Positions 7,431-14,825 of a DNA stretch of 54,469 nt are shown here, one piece after another (within the stretch, counting starts at the first letter, position 1; each line of letters begins with the position of its first letter). The notes beneath the pieces were generated by a model. The model was not told where the DNA came from and made no database searches. It was given only the letters and a program-made list of their open reading frames with translations. The position numbers were made by a program, and so were the translations under genes. The DNA is from Synergistaceae bacterium. GTDB lineage: Bacteria; Synergistota; Synergistia; Synergistales; Synergistaceae. Where the stretch lies: NCBI GenBank assembly GCA_031289775.1, contig JAITOY010000055.1, positions 1-54,469 of the forward strand, read 5' to 3'.

Positions 7431-8450
7431 ATGATTTCGAATAACACAGGAGGCGGGCAAGGCGCGGCGGCGGGTAAACTGTCGCCGGACGCCCTGACGC
7501 GTCTGGTTCTGGCGAAAGCCGGGGCGCCTCGGAGCGAGGTGCTTATAGGTTCGGCCGTCGGCGAGGACGCGGCGGTGATAAGATGGCCGGGAGGGAAGTT
7601 GCTTGTCTTCGCGTCCGATCCGATAGTAGGGGCAAGGCGCGGCGCAGGTCGTCTTCTGGTGCGCGTGAACGTGAACGACATAGCGTCAAAGGGCGGTGAG
7701 CCGGCATACATGACCGTGACGCTCATTTTCCCGCCCGCGATGGGAGAAGGCGCCGTAGCGGCAGTGATGGATGAGATTCATGGCGAATGTCTGAAAAACG
7801 GCATTGCCATAGTCGGAGGGCACACGGAGTTCAACGACCGATACTCCCACCCTGTTTTGAGCGCGTCGTTGATCGGTCTCGCCGACAGGGTCTTCAGCGC
7901 CTCTGACGTCATGGAGGGGGACGCTATATACGTCTCGAAACACATAGGCATAGAGGGCATGGCAATACTCGCCTCGGACAGGCCTGACCTTCTCGAGGGT
8001 ATTTTCTCGCCCGACGAGATACTGGAGATCGAAGGATGGATGGATATGACATCTGTTCTCGAGGAGTCCCGACTGTTGAGGGATTACGCGTCATTTATGC
8101 ACGACCCGACTGAGGGAGGTTTTTTGGGCGGACTCGGGGAAATGTGCGCGCTCGCGGGGTTTTTTGCGGATCTTTCCGCCTGTTCGCCGCCGATTCACCC
8201 TTACGTGAAAAGGGCGTCCCAGGCGCTCGGGTTTGACCCGCTTCGTCTCGTTGCCTCCGGCAGCATGCTCGCATCAGTGCCTGAGGGCGTGGTCGCGGAG
8301 GCGGAGGCCGCGTTCAGGAACGCGGCCATCGATATAACGAGGGTCGGCACGATGACCGCCTCTCGCGGGGTCTCCTATGATCCCGGCGAAACGGACGGCG
8401 TCCATGAAGAATTATGGTCGCTGCTCGAGAGAGGGAGTTCCTCAGTGTGA
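7431..8450 (+). CDS. AIR synthase/HypE-like ATP-binding protein
   Basis: This 339-residue protein has the two-domain fold shared by PurM, HypE, SelD and ThiL. The N-terminal region has VGEDAAVIRW and VFASDPIVGA, and VRVNVNDIASKGGEPAYM is the nucleotide/dimer segment. GGHTEFNDRY follows, and the C-terminal AIRS domain contains MHDPTEGGFLGGLGEMC. It is closest to stand-alone AIR-synthase-related proteins. The HypE C-terminal cysteine is absent and no hydrogenase genes are nearby, so a hydrogenase role is unlikely. Substrate unknown. It begins 18 bases after queH. Confidence 0.8.
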   Translation: MISNNTGGGQGAAAGKLSPDALTRLVLAKAGAPRSEVLIGSAVGEDAAVIRWPGGKLLVFASDPIVGARRGAGRLLVRVNVNDIASKGGEPAYMTVTLIFPPAMGEGAVAAVMDEIHGECLKNGIAIVGGHTEFNDRYSHPVLSASLIGLADRVFSASDVMEGDAIYVSKHIGIEGMAILASDRPDLLEGIFSPDEILEIEGWMDMTSVLEESRLLRDYASFMHDPTEGGFLGGLGEMCALAGFFADLSACSPPIHPYVKRASQALGFDPLRLVASGSMLASVPEGVVAEAEAAFRNAAIDITRVGTMTASRGVSYDPGETDGVHEELWSLLERGSSSV

Positions 8451-8461
8451 GACGTAACATG

Positions 8462-8517
8462 TACAATACAAGGCTCAATTCGATCAACTCGCTAAGCGAC
8501 TAAATGTTCGTATTGTA
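8462..8517 (+). other. Inverted repeat directly before the mltG ribosome-binding site
   Basis: TACAATAC (8462-8469) and GTATTGTA (8510-8517) are perfect 8-bp inverted repeats enclosing 40 bases that contain a smaller GTCGC/GCGAC-like pairing. The right arm ends exactly where the Shine-Dalgarno AGGGTGA begins, so an RNA stem here would sit against the mltG initiation site. Confidence 0.35.
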
Positions 8518-8528
8518 GGGTGATTTTT

Positions 8529-9566
8529 TTGAAGAAATTTTCTTTTTTTTCGTCAATAGCTAAACTCATCCCGATTTCGCTTCTGCTCCTCGCTCTTTCG
8601 CTGAGCGCGTGGGGGCTTTACATGGCGGAAAAATGGGACAGCACACCGGAAAACGCGAAAAATCTCGTGGAACTGCTCATCGTTCCAGGGCAGAACGCTT
8701 CCGATGTTGCGTCGGAGTTCGAACGGCTTGGGATCGTCACGAGCGCTGGCGAGTTCTCGAAATGGATGGTCAGCCTGGGGATAGACCGCCGGATAAAACC
8801 AGGCATATACAGGATCCACTCGGGACGACCGAGGGATGTAGCCCGGGAGTTCGCGGAAGCCTCTCCCGAGATTCTGGAGGTTCGCATCCTGCCGGGGGTG
8901 CTTTTGGAGGAGGTAGCGTCGTCTCTTGGGAGGAACGACGCTGAAAAACTCCTTTTGAAAGCGCTGTCGAACGGTGAAAACTTTCCCGCGCGGATCCGGC
9001 CTTTGCTTCCCGAAAAAACGTCCGAGAGGATGCTCCTCCTGGCTCCGGAGACTTACTCCATATCGCCGGGAGACGGATGCGCCGAAGAGCTTGTCAGAAT
9101 GGCCGCCGCGATATGGAGCGGACAGCACGCCGACGATATACCGAAGGATTTTAAGGGCCGAGAGATTGCGGACGCCGGCATATTGGCCTCGATAGTCCAG
9201 AAGGAAGCTTTAGTTGACTCCGACCGGCCTTTAATAGCGGGAGTTTTTAAAAACAGGCTCGACATAGACATGCCGCTTCAATCGTGCGCGACGGTAGCCC
9301 ACGCATGGAGGCTTCGCGGTGTTAAAATTACAAACGTGAGCTTAGACGACGTCAAGATAGACTCTCCGTTCAACACATATCTGCACAAGGGGCTTCCGCC
9401 GGAGAGCATAGGCCTCCCGTCGGCGAACTCATGGGGCGCGGTTCTGAAACCGGCGAGCACGGACATGCTGTTTTTCGTGGCGAAAACTGACGGCAGCCAC
9501 GTCTTCACCCGCACTTACAAAGAGCACCTTGCGGCTCAGAAAAAGATACGCAAGGGCGAGCTGTGA
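8529..9566 (+). CDS. mltG: Endolytic murein transglycosylase MltG (YceG)
   Basis: MltG cleaves nascent glycan strands inside the chain and so helps end peptidoglycan polymerisation at the inner membrane. The protein has one N-terminal membrane anchor (about 12-30), a LysM-like domain (LIVPGQNASDVASEFERLGI) and the YceG catalytic domain with the glutamate in ASIVQKEA. It continues with GVFKNRLDIDMPLQS and ends LFFVAKTDGSHVFTRTYKEH. The TTG at 8529 lies 5 bases after AGGGTGA, giving 345 residues; a GTG at 8520 would overlap the SD. The stop overlaps the next start (GTGA). Confidence 0.9.
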   Translation: MKKFSFFSSIAKLIPISLLLLALSLSAWGLYMAEKWDSTPENAKNLVELLIVPGQNASDVASEFERLGIVTSAGEFSKWMVSLGIDRRIKPGIYRIHSGRPRDVAREFAEASPEILEVRILPGVLLEEVASSLGRNDAEKLLLKALSNGENFPARIRPLLPEKTSERMLLLAPETYSISPGDGCAEELVRMAAAIWSGQHADDIPKDFKGREIADAGILASIVQKEALVDSDRPLIAGVFKNRLDIDMPLQSCATVAHAWRLRGVKITNVSLDDVKIDSPFNTYLHKGLPPESIGLPSANSWGAVLKPASTDMLFFVAKTDGSHVFTRTYKEHLAAQKKIRKGEL

Positions 9567-9832
9567 CGTTTTCGCAGGGGCCTGCCGAAGATGCCGGGAA
9601 GCCTGAGTTGTTCCGGTATGAGCTCAAAGCCCCGAAGGAGGACATCTGCTACATGAGCTGGACCATAGATGCTTACGAGGGGATGGGGTTTCTTCGAACA
9701 GACGACCCGTCCGGCCTCGTGTCGATCTTATTCGCATCGGGTTGGAGGGAGGAAGTCGAACGTCTGCTTTCCGCTTTCGAGTCTGAGGGGATAGCTATCG
9801 AGCGTGGGGACGTCGTCGTAGAGACGCTTTGA
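9563..9832 (+). CDS. DUF4911 domain protein
   Basis: This 89-residue protein starts at a GTG that overlaps the mltG stop (GTGA), with AAGGGCGAG just upstream, so it is translationally coupled to mltG. The core ICYMSWTIDAYEGMGFLRTDDP and an end with alternating charged and hydrophobic residues agree with DUF4911 proteins. No biochemical role is established. It has no signal peptide or membrane segment. Confidence 0.7.
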   Translation: MTFSQGPAEDAGKPELFRYELKAPKEDICYMSWTIDAYEGMGFLRTDDPSGLVSILFASGWREEVERLLSAFESEGIAIERGDVVVETL

Positions 9833-9880
9833 TCGGCGCGCCAGAAGAGTATTAACGATATGGATATGGAGGATTTGTCA

Positions 9881-11263
9881 ATGAGTTCAAGGGCAATGGA
9901 TGAATTGAGGGAGATTATTTCCGGCATCTCGCGAAGGGCCGGTTACGCTGATCTCTATATGCAGTCGGGGGCGAGTCACTCGATCCTGTTTGAGGAGGGG
10001 CGGATGGACACGTTATCCTCATCGCGGAGCGACGGGCTTGGAGTCAGGGTGATAAAGGGAGAGAACACGATATACTCGCACATGATCGGGACATCATCGG
10101 CGTCCGCCGCGAAGGCGCTCACGGACGTGCTCCTCGCATCAGGGGAGGGAGATAGCCCGCACATTGACGGGGACGAACCGCTGCTCGACCTCGACGCAGC
10201 GGTACCGGCGCTCGACTCGGCTTTTTTTCACGACATGGATAAAAAACTCAGGGAAGAGTGCCGCTATCTGAGGCAACTTACATTCCGATACAGTACGTCG
10301 CGTAAGTCGATCCTCATAGTGAAGGGGGACGGTTCCGTAGCGAAGGACGACAGGGAGTACTCCACGTTCGCCGTCCATGTCGTGCTGGAGAAAGACGGTA
10401 GTCTTGAGACGGGCTACGAGGCGCGTTCGCTCGCCTCCGGCGTCGACGCCCTTTGGTCGGGCGATGGACCGGACGCCGAGGGCATAGCTCGCGGGGCGCT
10501 CGAACGCGGGCTCATAATGCTCGACGCCGCGCCGTGCCCAGCCGGAAACATGATGGCGCTCATGGACGGGAGCGCCGGAGGAACTATGATACACGAGGCA
10601 TGCGGCCACGGTCTGGAGGCTGACATCATACAGAAGGACTTTTCGTCATTCCGGGACAAGATAGGCGAGCAGGTCGCGAGTTCGCTGGTGACATTGATCG
10701 ACGACGCTACTCTGCGCGGAAGGTACGGATCGTACGGGTGCGACGACGAGGGGACGTCAGCCCAAATGACGGTGCTGATCGAAAATGGCGTGCTGAAAGG
10801 ATATATGACGGACATTCTCTCGGCAAAGATTGGCGGGCTTCCAGCGAGCGGCAACGGAAGGCGAGAGTCATATCAGCGCCAGCCGCTGCCGAGGATGAGC
10901 AACACGTTTATCGCACGCGGCGAGAGCGACTTCGGAGAGATGCTCGAAAAGGTCGATCGCGGTCTTCTCGTGAAAAAAATGGGGGGAGGCGAGGTCAACC
11001 CGACATCTGGCGACTTCGTTTTTTATGTTTCAGAGGGCTACATCATCGATAAAGGTAAAATCGGCCGCGCTGTAAAAGGCGCTACGCTCACGGGCAACGG
11101 GCCGGAGGCGCTGAAAAATATAATCGCCGTCGGGGGGAACCTCGTCCTTGACCCTGGAACCTGTGGAAAATCCGGGCAGAGCGTTCCTGTCACGGACGGG
11201 CAGCCGACGCTTCTGATAAGCAATCTCACGGTAGGGGGAAGCGATACGGGAAATGACGGCTAA
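9881..11263 (+). CDS. tldD: TldD metallopeptidase subunit
   Basis: TldD is the zinc peptidase partner of TldE/PmbA, involved in maturing modified peptides and degrading unfolded polypeptides. The 460-residue protein carries the zinc signature HEACGHGLE (His238, His243), preceded by LMDGSAGGTMI. It also has YGSYGCDDEGT, RESYQRQPLPRMSNT and the C-terminal GGNLVLDPGTCGKSGQSVPV. The ATG at 9881 is chosen because GGAGGA lies 7 bases upstream. No tldE/pmbA partner lies in this window. It overlaps ftsK by 11 bases. Confidence 0.92.
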   Translation: MSSRAMDELREIISGISRRAGYADLYMQSGASHSILFEEGRMDTLSSSRSDGLGVRVIKGENTIYSHMIGTSSASAAKALTDVLLASGEGDSPHIDGDEPLLDLDAAVPALDSAFFHDMDKKLREECRYLRQLTFRYSTSRKSILIVKGDGSVAKDDREYSTFAVHVVLEKDGSLETGYEARSLASGVDALWSGDGPDAEGIARGALERGLIMLDAAPCPAGNMMALMDGSAGGTMIHEACGHGLEADIIQKDFSSFRDKIGEQVASSLVTLIDDATLRGRYGSYGCDDEGTSAQMTVLIENGVLKGYMTDILSAKIGGLPASGNGRRESYQRQPLPRMSNTFIARGESDFGEMLEKVDRGLLVKKMGGGEVNPTSGDFVFYVSEGYIIDKGKIGRAVKGATLTGNGPEALKNIIAVGGNLVLDPGTCGKSGQSVPVTDGQPTLLISNLTVGGSDTGNDG

Positions 11264-13622
11264 GCGCATATCGCGTTCGAAGTCGACTAAAAAGAGCGTT
11301 CGCGACGACGGACAGGGCAAATTCAAGGCGGGCAGCGTCGAGTCATTCGGCTCTCAGAAGGACTCGGGCGTGACGCGCGGCCGGGTCTTGCGCGAGAGGC
11401 CCGGGCTCAGCGCCGAGGCCATCAGGGAGAGGGTCGATAAAGCTCTCGTCGTCCTGTCATGGCTTGCCCTGTCCTTGGACGTATTTCTGACCGCAAGCGT
11501 TTTCACAAACTGGATGGGCTTGTTGGGCACGGCGGCCGCTGGCTGGCTGCTCGACGGCTACGGCGCGGGCGCGCTCATAATAGTGTTTTTCACGGCCTAT
11601 CTCTCAGTTTCGAAGATCACTGGGAAGAAAATTCCCAAACCGCTGACGCAGGCGGTCGGCACACTCCTTCTGTATTTTTGCGCAACGCTTCTGTTGGGCC
11701 TTCTGGATCTCGCGTTTCACGCCGCTTTAAAAATAACGCTTGTTTCGCCGGGTTCGCTGGGAAGGGCCTTCTCCGTATGGTCGTTCAAAAATCTCGGGCC
11801 TCTCGGCACCACGCTCCTTGGATTTTCCCTGATAGCGCTTGCCATGCACTGCTTCGGCATAACGGCGCCGTTCAACGCAATCAGAGCGGCCGTCGTTAAT
11901 TTTAAGCAAGAGCGCGCTCGCGTCGCGTCGAAACGCAGATTTGCGCCTGAGGAAACGACGCCTGAGTTCGATGATGATGATGAGATGTCCGAAAACGAGG
12001 AATACGACGATGAGGCGGCGGATGAGGACGCTGAGGAAATCGTGATTGATGACATAGACGAGCCGACGGAAGACGATGATCTCTCGAACGCGTCTAACGG
12101 CGGATTTGACGATGACGGTCTGCCGTCTCCTGTTGATGTCCTTGGCGTGGAGGAGATGGATCTGGGCGAGGAGATTTCCGCCCCGGCCGGCAGGTTTCCT
12201 CCCCCTGTCGAGATATTCGGCAGGGACGTCGACGACAATGACGCCATAACCGAGGAATCCGCAAGGCCATGGGGCGAGCGAATAATCGACTCCCTGGCGG
12301 AGTTTGGTATCGAGGCTGAACTTGCCGAGATACTTATGGGCCCGACTGTCATACAGTTTCGAATACATCCGTCGCCAGGAGTCAAGGTGAGGAGGATTGT
12401 CGACCTCCAGAACGACCTTGCCATGGCGCTCGCGGTGTCGAGCCTCCGTGTGGAGGCTCCGATTCCAGGCAAGCCCTACGTAGGCATAGAGATACCGAAC
12501 CCGAAGCGTAGAGGTATCACTTTGCGCTCCGTCATAGAGGAGGACGAGTACCAGAACACGACGAAAAGCCTGCCGCTTCCCATGGGGATGACGATCAACG
12601 GGGAACCGCTGATTGTCGGACTTGAGGAACTGCCTCACCTTCTCGTCGCCGGGACGACAGGTTCCGGAAAGAGCGTGTTCGTAAACAGTTGTATAGTTGG
12701 CCTCTGCTCGATGCGGAGGCCGGATGAGCTCAAGATGGTGATGGTCGACCCGAAGAGGGTTGAGATGGCGGCTTACGAGAAGCTGCCTCATATACTCACT
12801 CCGCCTGTGACGGATCCGAAAAAAGCGGTACATGTCCTTGGGTGGGCCGTGCGCGAGATGGAGCGCAGATATCTCACGTTCGCCGGAGCGAGGGTGAAAA
12901 ATCTCGCCGGCTATAACGAGAGGGTTCTTCCCAAGGATCGCCTTCCCCATATAGTAATCGTCGTGGACGAGCTCGCGGATCTGATGATGACGGCTGCCAA
13001 AGAGGTAGAGGAGTATATTTGCAGGCTCGCGCAGATGGCGAGGGCAACCGGTCTGCACCTGATGCTCGCCACGCAACGCCCATCGGTCAACGTCGTAACC
13101 GGTCTTATAAAATCGAATATTCCAGCGCGCGTCGCGTTTACGCTCCCATCCATGATGGACTCCCGCACAATCCTCGACACACCAGGAGCAGAGAAATTGC
13201 TCGGGAGGGGAGACATGCTTTTTTTGTCGACGCAGAACCCGAAGCCGATCAGGGTTCAATCTCCGTGGATAGACGAGCGTTCAGTCGCTCGGTGGATAGA
13301 ATACCTCATAAATACGTTTGGCGAGCCGATTTATGTCGACTTGGAGGATCAAGGCGACGCGCCGTCGGGGTTTGAGGATGCGGACATGTTTAACGACGCG
13401 CTGCTTGAAGAGGCTGTGCATCTCGTGATGTCAACGGGCATGGCATCCGCGAGCAGTCTTCAGCGCCGCCTGCGGGTAGGCTTCACGAGGGCGGGTCGCC
13501 TCGTAGACATGATGGAGAAGGCTGGAGTTATCGGCCCTGCGGACGGCGCCCGGCCAAGGGAGATTTTAGTGGACGCGGACGATGCGGAGGAAATTCTCGG
13601 AAGGCTGAGAGGTTCCGGTTGA
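11253..13622 (+). CDS. ftsK: DNA translocase FtsK/SpoIIIE
   Basis: This 789-residue septal DNA pump clears chromosome ends from the closing septum. A basic N-terminus is followed by about four membrane helices (66-210). An acidic linker (about 232-290) is rich in Asp and Glu. The alpha/beta motor has Walker A GTTGSGKS (about 466-473), Walker B VVIVVDELADLMM and LMLATQRPSVNVVTG. The C-terminal gamma winged helix (about 715-789) holds LQRRLRVGFTRAGRLVD and recognises KOPS-like sites. It starts inside tldD, and its stop overlaps the thiamine kinase start. Confidence 0.95.
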   Translation: MTAKRISRSKSTKKSVRDDGQGKFKAGSVESFGSQKDSGVTRGRVLRERPGLSAEAIRERVDKALVVLSWLALSLDVFLTASVFTNWMGLLGTAAAGWLLDGYGAGALIIVFFTAYLSVSKITGKKIPKPLTQAVGTLLLYFCATLLLGLLDLAFHAALKITLVSPGSLGRAFSVWSFKNLGPLGTTLLGFSLIALAMHCFGITAPFNAIRAAVVNFKQERARVASKRRFAPEETTPEFDDDDEMSENEEYDDEAADEDAEEIVIDDIDEPTEDDDLSNASNGGFDDDGLPSPVDVLGVEEMDLGEEISAPAGRFPPPVEIFGRDVDDNDAITEESARPWGERIIDSLAEFGIEAELAEILMGPTVIQFRIHPSPGVKVRRIVDLQNDLAMALAVSSLRVEAPIPGKPYVGIEIPNPKRRGITLRSVIEEDEYQNTTKSLPLPMGMTINGEPLIVGLEELPHLLVAGTTGSGKSVFVNSCIVGLCSMRRPDELKMVMVDPKRVEMAAYEKLPHILTPPVTDPKKAVHVLGWAVREMERRYLTFAGARVKNLAGYNERVLPKDRLPHIVIVVDELADLMMTAAKEVEEYICRLAQMARATGLHLMLATQRPSVNVVTGLIKSNIPARVAFTLPSMMDSRTILDTPGAEKLLGRGDMLFLSTQNPKPIRVQSPWIDERSVARWIEYLINTFGEPIYVDLEDQGDAPSGFEDADMFNDALLEEAVHLVMSTGMASASSLQRRLRVGFTRAGRLVDMMEKAGVIGPADGARPREILVDADDAEEILGRLRGSG

Positions 13623-14305
13623 CGCAGGCGATATCTTCGGAGAGGATAGATATTTTCCTGCCTGGGGCAAGCAGTCGGAGGACTTTGTTTCTCCTCGGAG
13701 GAAGGCGGCCCGACGCCCGCTGGCTCAAAGATTTCGCGTCCAGAAACGCTGATGACGTCTGGGCCGTTGACTCAGGGGTAGGCGCCTGCCGCGAGGCTGG
13801 GCTTTGCCCTGGCGTCCTGATAGGCGATATGGACAGCGCCACGCAAAGCGACATAGAATGGGCCATCGAGTCTGGCGCGAGTGAATTCAGGAGCCCTCGC
13901 GACAAAGACGACACCGATTTTCAGCTAGCGCTCGAACTGCTTGCGAAAAAAAACCGAGACGATACCCTCCTCGTCTCGGGATGTTTCGGCGGCCGGCTCG
14001 ACCACATGTTTAGCGCGCTTTATTCGTTCGCATCGTCGAGATCGCTCTGCATGGCAGACGAGACGGAGGGAGTCCTCCTTGTTCACGACTCGGCGAGAGC
14101 CGTGTTCAAAAAGCGCCCTCTCGCGATATCGCTCCTGCCGCTATCCGATGAGTGCGCCGGCGTATCGATAGTCGGCGTAAAATGGCCTCTTGACGGCGCT
14201 ACGTTATACAGGAACCGCCCATGGGCAGTGAGCAACGAAACCGACTCGGACGAGGTGCTCGTCAGTTGCGCGTCCGGTCTTTTAGGTTTTTACTGGGTCT
14301 TTTGA
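13619..14305 (+). CDS. thiN: Thiamine pyrophosphokinase
   Basis: Thiamine pyrophosphokinase converts thiamine to thiamine diphosphate, the cofactor used by the transketolase upstream. The 228-residue protein shows AVDSGVGACREAGLCP, then GDMDSA, KDDTDFQLAL and the ATP/thiamine motif GCFGGRLDHMFS, all in family order. A C-terminal beta domain ends with SNETDSDEVLVSCASG. The start TTG (13619) overlaps the ftsK stop by 4 bases, so it is coupled. It is the last gene of the plus-strand run and faces rpmB convergently. Confidence 0.88.
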   Translation: MTQAISSERIDIFLPGASSRRTLFLLGGRRPDARWLKDFASRNADDVWAVDSGVGACREAGLCPGVLIGDMDSATQSDIEWAIESGASEFRSPRDKDDTDFQLALELLAKKNRDDTLLVSGCFGGRLDHMFSALYSFASSRSLCMADETEGVLLVHDSARAVFKKRPLAISLLPLSDECAGVSIVGVKWPLDGATLYRNRPWAVSNETDSDEVLVSCASGLLGFYWVF

Positions 14306-14312
14306 TAATTAC

Positions 14313-14342
14313 AAAAAAAGGGGCCGCAATTCTACGCGGCCC
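14313..14342 (-). terminator. Intrinsic terminator of rpmB overlapping its stop codon
   Basis: On the minus strand GGGCCGC (14342-14336) and GCGGCCC (14327-14321) pair around an 8-base loop and are followed by seven T residues. The upstream arm lies in the last rpmB codons and the TAG stop is in the loop, so coding sequence and terminator are merged. Confidence 0.85.
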
Positions 14343-14526
14343 TGCGAATCCTGCCCGTACGAAGGCATTTTGTGCAAATTTTCATTCTTCTAGCCTCTCC
14401 GCCGCCGACATCCACCATAACGCTCCTGAGATTTATCAGCCAACGTCTCCTGGTGTGGCGGTTCGAGTGGCTGACGGCGTTGCCAGTACTTGGCCCTCTG
14501 CCGCAGCAGTCGCAAAACTTCGACAT
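14332..14526 (-). CDS. rpmB: Ribosomal protein bL28
   Basis: A 64-residue basic protein with the bL28 signature: MSKFCDCCGRGPSTGN with SHSNRHTRRRWLINLR, then MKICTKCLRTGRI. It contains two Cys pairs, CDCC near the N-terminus and CTKC near the C-terminus, the pattern of zinc-binding bL28. A strong GGGGAGGG lies 8 bases before the ATG. It has its own promoter (14606-14578) and terminator, a monocistronic unit opposed to the flanking genes. Confidence 0.95.
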   Translation of the reverse strand: MSKFCDCCGRGPSTGNAVSHSNRHTRRRWLINLRSVMVDVGGGEARRMKICTKCLRTGRIRRAA

Positions 14527-14577
14527 TCGTGAACCCTCCCCTCAACAAACTGTCGTAATTTGGCGCACAACCGGTTA

Positions 14578-14606
14578 AGTATATCACAGAAAAAATTGTT
14601 TGTGAA
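14578..14606 (-). promoter_or_regulatory. Promoter of rpmB
   Basis: On the minus strand TTCACA (14606-14601) and TATACT (14583-14578) are 17 bases apart, the optimal spacing. The predicted start gives a short leader of about 45 bases before rpmB. Confidence 0.65.
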
Positions 14607-14712
14607 TACGTGTTGCGAAACCCGCATTCGTAACGCGACAGGGGTGACAGGCAGCCCGTTGTCGTCGATAAAGAGCCACACATGAACCATAATCTCGAAA
14701 TAGTATCACAGA

Positions 14713-14766
14713 CGAATGACATATCATTCGCGTTTCTTTGCCATAAAGCCTTATAAGGCATATAAT
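14713..14766 (+). promoter_or_regulatory. Promoter of the penicillin-binding protein gene with two palindromes
   Basis: TTGCCA (14738-14743) and TATAAT (14761-14766) are spaced exactly 17 bases. The spacer contains the perfect 12-bp palindrome GCCTTATAAGGC (14749-14760), abutting the -10. A second inverted repeat, CGAATGA-N4-TCATTCG (14713-14730), lies just upstream of the -35. Both are well placed for regulator binding. The rest of the gap from 14527 to 14825 holds only the rpmB leader and promoter. Confidence 0.7.
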
Positions 14767-14825
14767 ACAGCTAAAATTATCTGCGCGGCAATGTCGTCGC
14801 GTGATCGTCATGGAGGTTTTTGAGA

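Noticed and set aside
11727-13259. A 510-codon minus-strand frame inside ftsK
   Set aside because: It is fully antisense to an unmistakable ftsK motor domain and has no family features; long shadow frames are expected with this GC-rich codon use.
14436-14690. An 84-codon minus-strand frame overlapping rpmB and its leader
   Set aside because: It covers the rpmB promoter and ribosome-binding site and overlaps rpmB in another frame; no homology recognised.
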